The translations under genes and the position numbers were made by a program. Source: Onchocerca volvulus (Eukaryota > Nematoda > Chromadorea > Rhabditida > Onchocercidae). From it: DNA of 64,000 nucleotides. Under the pieces are notes generated by a model, which saw nothing but the letters and a program-made list of their open reading frames with translations, was not told the origin of the DNA and did not search any database. The DNA lies in the NCBI GenBank assembly GCA_000499405.2, contig HG738147.1, positions 45,037 through 109,036 of the forward strand, read 5' to 3'. Below, piece by piece: positions 1 through 12,065 of the stretch. Each line of letters starts with the position of its first letter. Position 1 is the first letter of the stretch.

Positions 1-1210
1 CTGCTCTCATTGAAATCCCTATTTAAAGTGATAGAAAAGGGCGCCTTTGTTAGTCCACGATGATGATGCGTTTTTATCGGCGCGCGGTGGTCATCGATAT
101 TGATCCTAGTTAGGGTTATAAAGAAATGATCAATAATTATTTGTTGCACTGTTCTTATTGAAATCCCTATTTAAAATAATAGAAAAGGGCGCCCTTGTTA
201 GTGCGTATTGATGATGCGTTTTTGTTGGCGCGCGAGAGTCTTCGACATTGACCCTAGTTAAGGGTTACAAAGAAATGATCAAGAATTATTTATTGCGCAA
301 GAGTAAAAAATCAATAATATCAATAAAACGAATCTAATGATAAATTTATAAAATTAAAAAGAAGAAAACGACTGAAAGAGAAAACTATAAAATAAAAGAG
401 GAGAAAACTAAAAAAAACCCGAATCGGAGCATTAAACCGCTCCCGTTGACTTTCCTATGTAAAATGATAGAAAATGGCACCTTTTTCAGCGCGTGATGAT
501 GATGCGCCTTTGTTGGCGCGCTAGGGTCTTCAACATTGAACCTAGTTACGGTTACAAAGGATTAGCTAATTATTTATTATTATTCAGTATTTATTGTTTA
601 TTATCATTTATTATTCAACATTCTTTATTATTATTCATTATTACTTGCTTGTTATAATTTATCACTGTTCATTATTCCTTTTATTATTTTATTTATTAAT
701 AATTATTACTATTTATTACTATTTGTCACTATTTATCACTATTTATTATTATTTACCATTATTTATATTTAATATTAATTTTTTTACGCAACAGTAAAAA
801 ATTAACAATATCAATAAAACAAATCTAATGATAAATTTATAAAATAAAAAAGGAGAAAACAAAAAGAGAGAAAACTATAAAATAAAAAAGGAGAAAAGTA
901 AAAAAAAACCCGGGTCGGAGCATTAAACCGCTCCCGTTAACTTTCCTATGTAAAATGATGGAAAAGGGCGCCATTATTAGCGCGTTATGCGATGCGCATT
1001 TATTGGCGCGCGAGGGTAATCAAATTGGACCTAGTTGAGGGTTAAATCAATAATTATCTATTTTTATTATTTGTTAGGCAGATCCCGAGCCGGAACATCG
1101 CTTCCGTTAGGGCGCCTTTGTTAGCGCGTGATGATGGTGCACCTTTGTTGGTGCGTTAGGATAATCGACATTGATCCTACTTGAAGGTTATAAAGGATTG
1201 GCGAATCATT
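1..1210 (-). repeat. BEL/Pao LTR-derived repeat units, copies 1-4
   Basis: Motifs recur that are the reverse complement of the LTR at 36366-36833: AATCTAATGATAAATTTAT, then a purine-rich stretch, CGGAGCATTAAACCGCTCCC, AAAATGATAGAAAAGGGCGCC, GCGTGATGATGATGCG and CTAGTTGAGGGTTACAAAG. Repeat cores start near 10, 159, 450 and 938, with a partial one near 1107. No protein is encoded. The block from about 545 to 850 is nearly identical to 2713-3018, an offset of 2168 bases, including the AT-only stretch that gives look-alike short reading frames. Confidence 0.7.
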
Positions 1211-2069
1211 TATTATTATGCAGTATATATTGTTTATTATTACTTATTACTAGCTGGATCGGCCATGCTCTCGGCCACGCTTCGCGTATCCGGCTCCAGC
1301 TAATCTATATAAATAGAAATGTCAATGTTCGTTTGTTCAAAATTTTAAACCTCCCAAGTTCTTAAACACGCACATCATCTATATTCGAAATCTTAAATAT
1401 CGGAAAGTCCTTAACCTATTGCTTTGAAATTCTGACACAACGTTGCAGTCGAATACGCGCATGTTTTTAAATATTCATCGATTGATTTGAAGTTTTTATG
1501 CGCGTTGCATTCCAATGGGCAAATGCTTTTAAATAATTGAGGCGAGCAATCCAAACTTTTCGTTTGTTTTTTGCTTTGTGAGAAATGCGATTCGTTTATT
1601 TTTTGCTTTGTGGGGAACGTAGTTGCGTTACACAAATGTCGAGGCCAGGATAGTGTTTATTCAAATATCTTGTTCAAGCAATTTAAGGATCATCTCTCTG
1701 ACTTCTACTGCTAGATTTTGTTTTGAATTGCCTCTTTTCGTAAGTTTTGCCCGATGATCTAAACCGCACAACTGTAAGGATTTTCTCTGAGCTGTGATGA
1801 TCGTGAATGCAAACGTCTATCAAATTGGAAATTGCAATCCCTTAAATTGAAATAGCGCATCCATTGGAATCATAAGAAACCCTCCACCGATAGCTTTCAA
1901 ATTCTGACACAACCTTGTATTCGAATAGACCATCATTTTTATATAGATATACTTATTAAATATATATGTATATAATCCTCTAGAAATATTTATAACCATC
2001 TTGAAGCTACAATAGTTTATCTTGCGCTATTAATACTTATGAAGACGCGGAACGGGATGGAGTCAAAAA

Positions 2070-3345
2070 ATTATCTTTATTTATTATTATTTACCATTAT
2101 TATTATTTATCATTGATTATTATTTATTGCGCAGCAGTAAGAAATCAATACCATCGATAAAACAAATCCGATGACAAATTTATAAAATAAAAAGGAGAAA
2201 ACGGCTAAAGGGAAAAAAAACCTGAGTCGAAATATTAAACTGCTCTTACTGAAATCCCTATTTAAAAAATGATAGAAAAGGGAGCCTTTGTTAGTGCGTG
2301 ATGACGCGTTTTTTTGGCACGCGAGGGTCATCAACATTGACCTTTGTTGAGGGTTACAAAGAAATGATCGATAATTATTTATTGCGCTGCTCTTATTGAA
2401 ATCCCTCTTTAAAATGATAGAAAAGGGCATGTTGATGATGCGTTTTTGTTGGCGCGCGACGGTCATCGACATTGACCCTAGTTGAGGGTTACAAAGAAAT
2501 GATAAAAAACTATTTATTGCGTAAGAGTTAAAAATCGATAATATCAATAAAACAAATCTAATGATAAATTTATTAAATAAAAAAGAAGAAAAAGACATCA
2601 AGGGAAAAAACCCGAGTTGGTGTATTAAACCACTATCGTTGAAATTCCTATACAAAATGATAGAAAAGGGCGCCTTTGTTGGCGCTTTAGGGTAATCGAT
2701 ATTGACGCTAGTTGAGGGTTACAAAGGATTAGCTAATTATTTGTTATTATTAAGTATTTATTGTTTATTATTATTTATTATTATTCAAAATTCTTTATTA
2801 TTATTCATTATTACTTGCTTGTTATAATTTATCACTGTTCATTATTCCTTTTATTATTTTATTTATTAATAATTATTACTATTTATTACTATTTGTCATT
2901 ATTTATCACTATTTATTATTATTTACCATTATTTATATTTAATATTATTTTTTTTACGCAACAGTAAAAAATTAACAATATCAATAAAACAAATCTAATG
3001 ATAAATTTATAAAATAAAAAAGGAGAAAACGACTAAAAGAGAAAACTAAAAAAAATCCGAGTCGGAGCATTAAACCGCTCTCGTTGACATTTCTATATAA
3101 AATGATAGAAAGAGCGCCTTTGTTAGCGCGTGATGATGATGCGCAACGACTAAAGGAGAAGACTATAAAATAAAAAAGAAGAAAACGACTAAAAAAGAGA
3201 ACTAAAAAAAAAAAACCCGAGTCGGAGCATTAAACCATTCCCGTTGACATCCCTATGTAAAATGATAGAAAGGGCGCCTTTGTTAGCGCATGATGATGAT
3301 GCGCACTTATTGGCGCGCGACGGTCATCACATTGAACCTTGTTTA
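2070..3345 (-). repeat. BEL/Pao LTR-derived repeat units inside the inner Helitron
   Basis: The same LTR-derived modules as at 1-1210, with cores near 2250, 2396, 2640, 3084 and 3247. The 181-residue minus-strand frame at 2110-2655 is made of these repeats and shows the same peptide block twice, so it is not a gene. The LTR pieces are in minus orientation relative to the solo LTR at 36366-36833. Confidence 0.65.
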
Positions 3346-3479
3346 ATTTCTATTATTGTTGCTAACAAGAGAGAGAGATGTGGGGAAAAAGGAGAATGGC
3401 AGAAAAAAAGATAGGCGGAGGCTAACCGTATCTTTTACTCGAGGAGAAAGATGGGAGAAAAAAGGAGAATAACAGAAAA

Positions 3480-3515
3480 AAAGGTGGGCGGATCCAATAA
3501 ACTCCACCTCCTCAC
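3480..3515. repeat. Hairpin-forming block near Helitron 5' end
   Basis: The sequence GGCGGATCCAATAAACTCCACC is an imperfect stem-loop. It recurs at 3885-3910 and, as a perfect 8-bp stem (AGGCGGAG/CTCCGCCT, loop CCAATAAA), at 20539-20562. It lies about 180 bases inside the 5' end of each of these Helitrons. Confidence 0.55.
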
Positions 3516-6500
3516 CTATTTCCAGTTGTCACGAACGTGACACGTGAAAAAACGTAACCATATTCATTTATAAAGAAGGTCGGTTGGAGTAGAAGGTTGT
3601 GTCAAAATTTGAAAAAAATCGGTTGAGAATTTACCGGAGATCGGGCGTGAGTAACAGGTAGCATTTACATTTTTATTTATATATAGATAGATTATTCAGC
3701 ATTCTAATTTATTACTGTTCGTTATTCTTTATTTAGTGTTATTATTTATTTATTACTTTATTATTTATTTATTTATTAATTTTTGTTTTTATTACTGATT
3801 AATTTCTATCGTTATTGCTAACCGTCTTTTACTCAAGAGGAGGGAGAGAGATGGGAGGAAAGAGGAGAATGAAAGAAAAAAAGGTAGGCGGAGCCAATAG
3901 ACTCCACCTCCTCACCTATTTTCAGTTATCACAGAGTGAAACGTGAAAAAAAGTAACGATATTAACTCATAAAGAAAGTCTCCAATTGAAAACAATCGGT
4001 GGAGAACTTCCCGTAGATCCGTGATTAGTAACAGGTAGCATTTACACTTTTATTTATATAGATAGATTATATAATTTTTAGTTTGATGATATTCATTCCA
4101 ATTTTAATAATATTTTCAACTGATTTGTAATTTTTATCTATTCCTTTAGGAATATAATTCATGCAGAAACACATTATCCATGCAAAATTCAAGATTTTCA
4201 GGAATGGATTTAGCTACAGTATATTTTGTTGGAATATTTTCAATTGCAAAACATTGAATCTGCTATGATTTTATTTATTTTTTTTTTCTATTATATTTCG
4301 AGTTTTTTCTTGATGCTTTTTCAATTGTGTATTTTTTGATAATATATTACTATTCTATGGTTTTGACGGGAAATTATATTTTGATTTTATAAATATGAAT
4401 ATTTCAGCTAAATTTTTAATAGATAATAAAATATACAGTATTGCAAAGTTGACGAAACTAAAATTTAAAGCCATTAAGGATAAGTTTTCATTGATAATTG
4501 TGAGTTTTTCACTTGATTGCAACTTGCTCTCTTTTTGCTCTTTTGAACTTTTGAAACGAATTTATCTTTTTCGTTTTCTTATCAGTTAACATTGATTGTT
4601 TCTTATAGATTTGTGCAAAACAATCTTTAGAAAAAAAAAAGAAAAAATTATGCAAAATATTAAACATTTCAAAAGCACAGCATGCGATACTCAGATGATT
4701 TTTTGTTTGCAATCGCTAAAATACTTTTGAAAACAAATGGTCCAGAAAAATTTTTGTAACTAATTAGTAATGTGATTAGAGAATTTTTTTTTTCTTTTTT
4801 TTTTTTTTTTGTAAAATTATCTTTCGGTAAAACGACGGAAAAAGAAGAGTAGTTTCTGCTTGAATCAATTAATATGTAAAACAATTTTAAGATTATAAGT
4901 AATGAAGATTTTGAATTTGAAAGGGAATTGAATCAATGAAAAATACAATGAATTGCTAGTTTGGATATTTTAATTATCCAATATTAATTATATTTTATAT
5001 TGATTTGATTTTTGAAATTCACTTTTATGCCAACTAAATTCACTTAAATCCTGGTTAATTTCGTCATTATTAGAACTTTGCAATCAAAAGAAAATTTTCA
5101 AAACTTTTCCATGCTCATTGATGCAACTTGCATATTGAATTATTAATTTATTATTAGTTATAGCAAATTCTTCAAAACAACGTAAATTTCATTATCGATA
5201 GTATTAGCTGTAAATAGAATTTTATGGAGTTATTTATAAGATGGAGTTATTTATTAATTATTAGTAAGCAAAGTCTCTTATTAATAATAATATAAACTAT
5301 CTTAGTCTCTCAAAGATTATAAAATTTCTAGGAATTATTTAACTGCATTGTGAACAATTTCAGATAGAATGGAAATATTTTTTGATGGTAATTATCATAT
5401 GAATAATAATTCTCTTATTAATATTCTTATATTATTATTTGCAATGTGTGACTGATTAAAAATTAAGAATTGTTCTTTGTAATCAGTGACTTATTCATGT
5501 AAATTTTCTAACATTTAACTCTTAAACTTCTGTAGAAAAATTCTATTTTGCACTGAAAACTCTATAGAAAAAAAAAAAAGATGTTTAGAGTATTTTGTTA
5601 GCTTGCTAACTAGCCCCAAACTCTTATATTATTAATAGTACTAAACTTAAGAAAACATTATTTTAGAAGATGCTACCAAAAAAATTCAAAAAAAGAGAAA
5701 AAATGCTATGCATAAATTTGCTACTTTTTCGACTATTTATAGCTGAGCGTGCAAAAAATATATGCATATTTAGAGAATTTTAGTTTTAATATATAAATAT
5801 ACTTTCTCTCATATTTAAATATTAAAACTGCTAGAATATCAAAATATATCTGTTCTTTGTTTGCTTCATTTGGCAGAATAAAATTTTCAACTATTATCTA
5901 GGATTTTTCTTTTTTTTTAAATTTTTTTATGCGGCCTATATATAAACAAAGACATACATTCAAAACTTGATTCACAACGAAACTACAAGTTGCAAATCGA
6001 ATGAATCAAGTACATTAAGCGAATTTTTGAAAAAACATTGGATGTTAATCTAATTTAGAGAAAATGGAAAAGGAAGTAATAAAAAATTGTCGATAAAACA
6101 CTGTTTTTTTTTTTTGTTTATTTAAATAATTTCTTTCTAAAATTGGATAACATCACAGGTCTAGAATTAGACATTTTCAGATATTTTATACTGAAAATTA
6201 GGGTTATATGTATCTGCTTATTCTTTCAAACCTTCACTTCACATTTCCAATAATTAAAAACAAATTTTCTGTAAAATTATTATATGTTCTTTTTTTTTCA
6301 TGCAATCAAAAAAAAAAGTTGGTTATTTGTTTCTTAATCGCATTTTATTTAATTTGATTTACAAATATCAACTTTTTCGTTAGTATCAATTCTGAATTTT
6401 TGTCTTTTTTTTTTTGGAAAATACATTTTTACAAATAATTTAAAGATATAATGTATATTACTTATATCATCTTTTTTTCCATCTTTGTTGCAATCAAAAT

Positions 6501-8562
6501 CGATGTGAGTCTTTCCTAGCCTTTTTTATTTAATAATTCATTTGACAAAATGTTTCTTTATTTTTTTTTTTTACCTTTGAAGAAAATAATTCGATTAAGA
6601 GAGAAAAAGTGATAAAAAAATCTTCAACTTTAATATGACTAATGCAAAAATATCGACTAAATTAGTGTAAACTCCCTCAAAGCTCAATTATTTTGTTTTC
6701 ATCGTTTTTAATTATCCTCTATTGATAATTTTGCTTGCTTATTTTTTCATTAAACATTTATTCAACGTCTTCAAAGAAAAAAATATAAAAATTTGAATAA
6801 TCATTCAAATAAATATTTTATTCATAAAAAAAAAAAAACGAAAAGAAAATGCATCCGTAAGATGAAATAAAAAAATCTAAGGTGGGGAAAAATTTTAAAA
6901 GCGATTTAAAATCAAAAAATATTCTTTATTTTTACTATTATTTTTTTTTTTTTTTTTGCAAATTTGTGTCAGTTTTTATGAGATTTAGTTTCATTTTAGC
7001 ATTCAATCATATATTTTTTTGTGATCTTTCTTTCTACATTCAGCAATCTTTCTCTAAAGATGAATTTTCAATCCAAAAAAACCATTTGGAACTAGGCATT
7101 TTAGTCTTATTTCTAAAGTTTGACATCCATTAATTACCATGTAGTAGTTACAGAATTATTCAGTATTAATTAACGCTTTTTTCTTAATTTTCAACTAATT
7201 TAAAAGCTTATTTTAGAGAATTTTAATTTGGCTAACAACTATTAATTTATTTATTTATTAATTTTTTAAACTAAATCACAATTTTAAACATAGAACGATA
7301 AAAACATATTGAGAGAAAATTGCAGTATTTCTAACTTCTAACTTGAAGGTAAAATAAGTACTTAAAATTGCAATCAAAAACAATTTACATTATCAACTTT
7401 ACAGAAAACTGTTAAAAATTTCGCGCGTTGAAATCTAAAAAGAAAATATTTGATCTTTCCGGAAGTTTTGTGCTAAAATTTTGATAAATTAAACAGTATG
7501 AATGAAAAATAATTAACCAAAGCATAGAGTTCAGTCCAGAAAAAAATAAAAATAAAATTTAAAATATAAGTAATCCATTGTTGCAATTCATTGATATAGT
7601 TTTATCAAATGTCCTTTTAATAAATCGATTTATTTCAAATTTTTATAAAATTCTATTAAAACCAATTTTTATTAACACGAGTTTATTTATTCATAATTTC
7701 GAAGAATAATTTTTCGCAGTTATAAAATTTCTTGTATTTTTAAAGCAAATTCTGATTGATGATAACAATTTCGCATTTTTTGATCAATTTTACAGCATCT
7801 TTCACTGTGATAAAGAAAGTACAGGAAATGTAAAAAAATTTCGGTGGTTTAAAAAAAAACTATTACGTATAATGATAAATTTCCTGAGTTTTTGATAGAA
7901 ATTTCCTGAGAGAAAAGTTGAAATTTCCTGAGATAGAAGTAGCAGTAAAAAGAGATGCTTGATGATAGCCCTTTGGCATGCCAACATTTTAAAAATTTAT
8001 ATGTTTACTCCGGCCCAAAACATTAGCATCAGGGACAGCAATCTAAGGAAATAAATTTTACTTTTTTAAATCGAAAAAACAGAAAATAATGAGTATAAAG
8101 ATGGAATATCATATAATAAATCAATCAGAAGGGTTAACTAAACCACTGGTAGTTGATTCACATTCCTAAAAGAAATCTATTGCAAAGTAAATTATTTATT
8201 GACGAGTAAAATTAAGCAATTAGATTCTTTTCATGCTTGATCAAAGTTTCAAATCTCAAAATTACGACTAGCTATATTTCGTCATCTTAATTTATATCGA
8301 ATTCAATTAAACACTTATTGTACCAAGAAATCAAAAAGCATGTATTTAAAGTGTTACCTCTTTTTTTCTTTTTTCTTTTTTTTTTGTCAGAACAGCAGAA
8401 TTTGAAGTCCAAGAAAAGTTGTTCTTAAAAACCCCTTGAAAACTGATTATTGCTAAATAAATTAACGTCAAATCTATGCATGATGGATGCATTTTAATCA
8501 AAATTTCATTTTTTGTTTCGTTACAAGTAGCATTGCTTTACTTAGTATTTTGCCAGTATAAG

Positions 8563-8632
8563 TTTTTCTCATAACTGAATTAATTTTTTCTCATAACTGA
8601 ATTAATTTTTTCTCATAACTGACTTTTTCTTT
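8563..8632. repeat. Short tandem repeat, 23-bp unit, three copies
   Basis: The unit TTTTTCTCATAACTGAATTAA repeats three times with almost no change; the last copy is cut short. It is non-coding. Confidence 0.8.
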
Positions 8633-9214
8633 CTTTTTTTTTTAGATCATTACTGTTCTCATTTTTCTTTAACATGAATGAATGAAAATCAAATTAACTT
8701 AATCATCATTACGATGGTTGGCTTCTTTTCTCAAATTAAGCTAAATAGTGATAAAACAAACTTAATCCTTTATCAAATTCTTAACTACTGACAAGCATTA
8801 TTATTGATTATAATTTTTTCTGCAAGAAAATGTATCCGAAGAATGATATCAATGGATTTTTATACTAAGCTGTACATTTCATTCGTCGAAATTGTTTGTT
8901 TAAAAGTTTTAATTTTCAATATTTACATAAGGAAAATTGAAATATGTAATTAATCGAAAAAAAAAACTGAAATGATTCATTAAAATTTATTAAACAGTTT
9001 CGTACAATGCCTAAAAATCGGAAATGTATAAAAAAAAAAAAAAAAGATAAAAACACATATTAAATTGAATGAGATTTATTAAACCACAATATAATATCTA
9101 TTTGTACATTAGTTTTATAACATAGCAAATATTACGAATAAATTCAATTCTTTTATTTTTAGACAGTAATGAATCTTTCGAAAATTAGCAAAAATAGTTA
9201 TTGGTATTGCTACT

Positions 9215-9390
9215 AATATTTTTATTAAGATTATTTAATAATCTCACTAAGTTATTTAGTAGTCTTGCTAAGATCATTCAATTAACTACTATTTTTACTA
9301 AGATTATTTAATTATTTACTAAAATTATTTAATAATCTCATCAAGTTATTTAGTAATCCTGCTAAGATTACTTAATTATTTAACTTCTAG
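9215..9390. repeat. Degenerate tandem repeat of AAGATTATTTAATAATCTC-type units
   Basis: Phrases such as CTAAGATTATTTAAT, TTAATAATCTCA and AAGTTATTTAGTAATC recur in order about twice, with a period near 100 bases and internal sub-repeats. It is non-coding. Confidence 0.5.
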
Positions 9391-10623
9391 GTGATATGAC
9401 AATTTTGTGATTTTATCGCGATATCTGATATCTATGATTTTTTTGCGGTTGAAAATACGAGTTAATTGCAGCCAATCTGATAGATCATTTATCATGATAG
9501 ATTGTCAGCTGTATGACAATATACTGCCAACCATAATCAATTTGTAATCCATCCAATAAAAAAGTCATCCATCATCAAATTGTCAATTTGTATTAAAAAA
9601 ATTTACTATCTAAATTATTTTACTCCATTTTTTCTCATTATAATTATAACATTTTTTATTAATTTTGTATAATTGTTGTTGTTATTGATGCATCTGTTGA
9701 AAGAATAATACCATAGTTACAATTAATAACAATTTTTTTTCCATAAGTAATCAATAACTATTTATTTCTAACTAACATAAATTTGAAATTCAATCATATT
9801 ATCTTTTAGAAATTTAATTCTTTCTGCTCGTTATATGACTTAAAATCGTTTCAGTCATTAAATTTCAATCATGCTTTAAGGAAGGCAATTTTTTGGAATG
9901 ATATATTCAGATTCAGTTTATAGGAAGTTACATTCATAATTTTTTTTTTCGCATTTATGATTCAACTGGTTTTTTTTTTTTTTTTTTCTACGATCGAGCT
10001 TCAAGAAAATAAGTCCTTTTTTCAATGAGACGCCAATATTATTCATCTCTCAAATGAAAATTTACTTTTTTTTTAAAATATAACTTCTTTTAATTCTCTA
10101 TATTGAATCAGTTTTATTTAGCGTAATAATTAAAGTGAGCGATTTTTTTTTTTTTTTTTTTTTGTTCAATATCTTATAGCAAAAATGAAGAAAAAAATTT
10201 GAGAAGGAATATTATAGACTTCTGTAATGTAATTCTATAAAATAAGAATGATTTGATTTTAAAAAGTTATAATTTTCATCGTCGAAGTTGTAATTTTATT
10301 TAACATTTAATGAGAAAGTCTTTTAGAATGTAAACATTTAATGCGTTTCTAGGCGACTGTTTTATTATCAGATAAAATTGAAATTTTAATGAAACTAACT
10401 ATTGGTAGCAAATTTAACAGCAAATAAATAGATACAGTAATCGTAATTTATTATTAACTATCTAACACATTATTTAGCTGCTTTGAATACAATTTTTGAT
10501 ATTAAATATAAAATTTATGTTATTTTCCAACTGCTTTCATTAAAACATGAAATTTAGGTAATTCAATCTTATTGCTTTAAAAACAATTCTAGGCATTAAG
10601 TTGTTATTATCTAGTTGTTTTGA

Positions 10624-10685
10624 ATACAATTCCTGACATGAAGTATCAAATTTATGTTCTTGACATTAAGTATCAAATTTATGTT
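10624..10685. repeat. Two-copy tandem repeat, about 30-bp unit
   Basis: GACATTAAGTATCAAATTTATGTTCTT occurs twice in direct succession with one substitution. It is non-coding. Confidence 0.65.
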
Positions 10686-10960
10686 AAGTAATTACATTAA
10701 GAAGAAGAAATAATGCTTTGATATATGCCGAATTAAAAATTTTATAGTACCAAAGCACATTGCTGTACTAATGTGTTATTATTTCTTTCCACTCATATTA
10801 CAAAATAATATGAATAGAAAAAAATAATTTATACGATATATAAAGGTAAGTTCTAAGAATGCTTCTGTCATTATATTGCAAAAAAAAAAATGCAGTAAAG
10901 CGGAATATGCAATAGAGGAAATGTCATAAATCAAAAAAAGTAATATAAGAATGATTGATG

Positions 10961-11024
10961 GGAAAGATTAATCGAACGATCCTAGTAGCTGGTTTCCTTT
11001 GAAATTTCCCCTCATTTTAGCCAG
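10961..11024 (+). rRNA. Fragment of 28S (large-subunit) rRNA, relic
   Basis: The stretch GGAAAGATTAATCGAACGAT, CCTAGTAGCTGGTTTCCTTT, GAAATTTCCCCTCA follows the conserved eukaryotic 28S segment GAAAGACTAATCGAACCATC, TAGTAGCTGGTTCCCTCCGA, AGTTTCCCTCA with a handful of changes and small insertions. The match is lost on both sides, so this is a short isolated fragment of some 65 bases, not a working rRNA gene. It probably reached this place by retroposition or repair. The identification rests on my memory of the conserved 28S core, not on a search. Confidence 0.6.
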
Positions 11025-12065
11025 GACTTTAAGTGGAGCCATAAATGCCTTAAATTGTCCATTTGAAGTACACATTCAATGTCTATGCTTCATTTAAGCA
11101 AGCAAAGCATCATATTCAAAATTGGCGCCATAAAGGATGAACAAAATGTTGGTTTTAAAAATTTCAAATTTATAACTAATTATTCGATTCTATATGAAGA
11201 AACTGTTACCTATTCTTCAGCTTTCGCAGACTTTTGCTGATTCTATCATTTCTAATAATCTTACTGCCATCAGATACTATTTGCACGGACAAATAATTCA
11301 ATTCTTTCAAGGGATAGAAATATTTGCGATGCTCTAAATTCATACCTGTTAAAAAAATTTAATTCTCGGCTCAATTATAAGATTTATGGACTTAAAATTC
11401 ATCCATTTATAACTTAAATCCAGTATTTATGGATGTATTACTCTTTCAATAGCAATGATATTTTAGTTGAAAAATATTAAGTCAGAACTTTTAAATATCA
11501 GTATCGATTCCTTCTTCGCATCTTGCCACATCATCTTCATCTATAAAAACAAAAATTCATTTTCCTTCCTAAGGAGTTGACAAATTACATTCTTCACAAT
11601 GACCATAATCTCATCAATGATTTATTATCAGTCTATCCTAAATTGGTTATAATAAAAAAATCAATTTCTCTAAATTTCAAGTATTAATGTACAGAAAAAA
11701 AGTTCGCAAATTAAAAAGTTACGCTTGAAGTAATAAATTTAGTAATTTTCAGAAATAATGGCAATAATCAGCAGAAATGTAAAAGTTAACATTCAAATTG
11801 GAAGCTAAAACATTTCCGATTCTAAAATTTCATTATATTTTGCATCTAAAGTGCGTTATCTGACTTTTTCGTTTTGTTTTAGTAAAAATTTTCTAGAATT
11901 TCGATGCTCTTTTTTCACATTATTCTTTCCTATTCATCCATTTCGTTCAACCGTTGGAATAATTAATCAGAAAATATGAATTCTATTCAATCTTTACCAT
12001 ATTTTCTCATTCGTTATATTCGTTCGTCAAATTTTATGTATTGATTTTATAATTTGAAGAGATAA
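11025..12065. other. Upstream region of receptor gene A1, no other gene seen
   Basis: AT-rich sequence without recognisable coding structure. It should hold the promoter of the downstream receptor gene, but no specific element can be named from the sequence. Confidence 0.4.

Larger units (their letters stand above)
1252..3687 (-). mobile_element. Inner non-autonomous Helitron nested in the outer copy
   Basis: The left edge is CTAGCTGGATCGG directly after host A. Read on the minus strand it is a Helitron 3' end finishing in CTAG next to host T. The right edge is ...TTTATATATAGA followed by host T, the minus-strand 5' end TC. Just inside the 3' end lies an inverted copy of the 5' end (TCTATATAAATAG at 1305). 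About 1760-1870 is a decayed minus-strand piece of the Helitron helicase C-terminus (compare 51830-51960). The rest is LTR-derived sequence. The GAT repeat at the right edge leaves a few bases of uncertainty. Confidence 0.7.
1..4062 (-). mobile_element. Outer non-autonomous Helitron, 3' end beyond the window, split by a nested Helitron
   Basis: The right edge reads ...TTTATATAGA followed by host T at 4063. On the minus strand this is a Helitron 5' end, TCTATATAAATAAAAG, preceded by host A. The stretch 3688-4062 matches 20260-20738 of another Helitron in the window almost step for step, including the hairpin around 3887 and the sequence just before the terminus. The stretch 1-1251 matches the LTR-derived middle of the same family. 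The element is interrupted by another Helitron at 1252-3687. No open reading frame is credible, so it is non-autonomous. Its 3' end is not in the window. Confidence 0.7.
4063..10960. other. AT-rich intergenic DNA, no gene seen
   Basis: Long poly-A and poly-T runs and only short chance reading frames (for example 4395-4589 and 6882-7133) with low-complexity composition and no domain. Simple repeats are present and listed separately. I find no exon series with consistent splice phase and no tRNA. Confidence 0.6.

Noticed and set aside
2110..2655. The longest continuous reading frame in the window (181 residues, minus strand)
   Set aside because: It is built from BEL LTR-derived repeats, repeats its own peptide block, has no domain and lies inside a non-autonomous Helitron.
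594..2967. Two nearly identical 67-68 residue Ile/Tyr/Leu-rich frames (594-797 and 2761-2967)
   Set aside because: They translate a TTATTATTATT-type simple repeat that is part of the duplicated Helitron body; the similarity is of DNA, not of protein.
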